DNA of 6,601 nucleotides. It comes from a bacterium. GTDB lineage: Bacteria; Pseudomonadota; Alphaproteobacteria; Caulobacterales; Hyphomonadaceae. The notes under the pieces are model-generated. The model was not told the DNA's origin. It ran no database searches and saw only the letters and a list, made by a program, of their open reading frames with translations. Position numbers and translations under genes: made by a program. Location of the stretch: positions 1 to 6,601 of the forward strand of contig JAVBYB010000149.1 in assembly GCA_030824255.1 (NCBI GenBank), written 5' to 3'. This document shows, piece after piece, positions 6,358-6,601 of this stretch (its first letter is position 1; every line of letters begins with the position of its first letter).

Positions 6358-6372
6358 GGAACTAGTTGTTCC
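6358..6372. promoter_or_regulatory. Second AACTAG-type inverted repeat, possible operator
   Basis: GGAAC (6358-6362) pairs with GTTCC (6368-6372), and within them lies the perfect palindrome AACTAGTT (6360-6367). It shares CTAGTTG and AACTAG with the repeat at 6303-6320. The two centres are about 52 bases apart, close to five helical turns, which would place two bound dimers on one face of the DNA. Confidence 0.4.
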
Positions 6373-6424
6373 GGCGCAGGTCAGGACGTCGGTTCAGAAG
6401 AGACCAGAGCAAGCAGCGAGAAGA

Positions 6425-6439
6425 TCCGGGAAAACCGGA
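6425..6439 (+). other. Small stem-loop in the leader of the blaI-like gene
   Basis: TCCGG (6425-6429) and CCGGA (6435-6439) form a 5-base-pair stem with the loop GAAAA, 25 bases before the start codon. It is followed by a purine run (6448-6460). The pairing is visible; a function is not. There is no U-tract on this strand, so it is not an intrinsic terminator for the + strand. Confidence 0.25.
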
Positions 6440-6464
6440 CCCGCGACAAAAGAGAAAAAACGCC

Positions 6465-6601
6465 ATGCCGAAGCCACGTTCTGACGTTCTGACCGAAGCG
6501 GAGCAGCGGGTGATGAGGGTGCTGTGGGAGAGGGGGGAGGGGAGTGTGCGGGAGGTGACCGACGCCCTCGAGCCGACCTACCCGGTCGCCTACAATACCG
6601 T
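6465..6601 (+). CDS. BlaI/MecI-type winged-helix transcriptional repressor, N-terminal part (runs off the window)
   Basis: Only the first 45 codons are visible of a family usually 120-140 residues long. The start reads MPKPRSDVLTEAEQRVMRVLWERGEGSVREVTDAL, and the pattern L-T-x-A-E-x-x-V-M-x-V-L-W (9-21), then VREV (28-31) and YNTV at the edge, is the signature of the BlaI/MecI/CopY DNA-binding domain, where the YTTV-type recognition helix follows. These dimeric repressors control beta-lactamase, penicillin-binding or copper genes and are often released by cleavage by an M56 (BlaR1/MecR1) sensor encoded next door; the window ends too early to see one. The ribosome-binding site is weak (AGAG at 6451-6454, 10 bases from the ATG, within an A-rich run), but ATG 6465 gives the expected N-terminus. 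Two AACTAG-type dyads lie upstream and suggest self-repression. Confidence 0.88.
   Translation, partial: MPKPRSDVLTEAEQRVMRVLWERGEGSVREVTDALEPTYPVAYNT

Noticed and set aside
6299..6484. A 61-codon + strand frame in the blaI upstream region
   Set aside because: It runs over the operator-like repeats and 20 bases into the repressor gene in another frame. Its Arg/Lys/Ala-rich product looks like translated leader, and there is no ribosome-binding site.

Overview
This is a GC-rich, gene-dense bacterial chromosome segment. Its gene content and protein types point to an alphaproteobacterium: a eukaryote-like NADP-dependent isocitrate dehydrogenase sits next to alaS, with a TrmH/TrmJ-type methylase alongside. 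A stalked or budding marine lineage such as Hyphomonadaceae/Caulobacterales is my guess from the general feel of the proteins, with low confidence; the sequence does not prove it.

Layout, left to right. (1) Positions 1-1674 hold the C-terminal two thirds of alanyl-tRNA synthetase on the + strand (5' end outside the window). (2) Positions 1766-2332 encode a small, unrecognised lipoprotein on the + strand, with a near-perfect stem-loop over its ribosome-binding site. (3) A bidirectional terminator at 2369-2397 separates it from the convergent icd gene (2422-3642, - strand). (4) A 173-base divergent spacer leads to a SPOUT tRNA 2'-O-methyltransferase of the TrmJ type (3816-4556, +), which has no Shine-Dalgarno and may be leaderless. 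(5) Its stop lies 7 bases from the stop of a convergent, unrecognised small membrane-anchored protein (4564-5067, -). (6) Divergent from that is a membrane-anchored LytM/M23 zinc endopeptidase (5233-6255, +). (7) After a 209-base regulatory spacer with AACTAG-type inverted repeats, the window ends in the first 45 codons of a BlaI/MecI-type winged-helix repressor (6465 onward, +).

How they fit together. alaS, icd and trmJ are housekeeping genes for tRNA charging, the TCA cycle and tRNA modification. The right-hand third is envelope-related: a periplasm-facing anchored peptidase, a divergent anchored protein, and the beginning of a repressor whose family usually controls beta-lactam or cell-wall-stress genes. 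I see no mobile element, CRISPR array, tRNA or rRNA. I do not see a clear new multi-gene system. The parts most worth following up are the blaI-like control region, the RBS stem-loop of the lipoprotein gene, and the divergent pair of envelope proteins.
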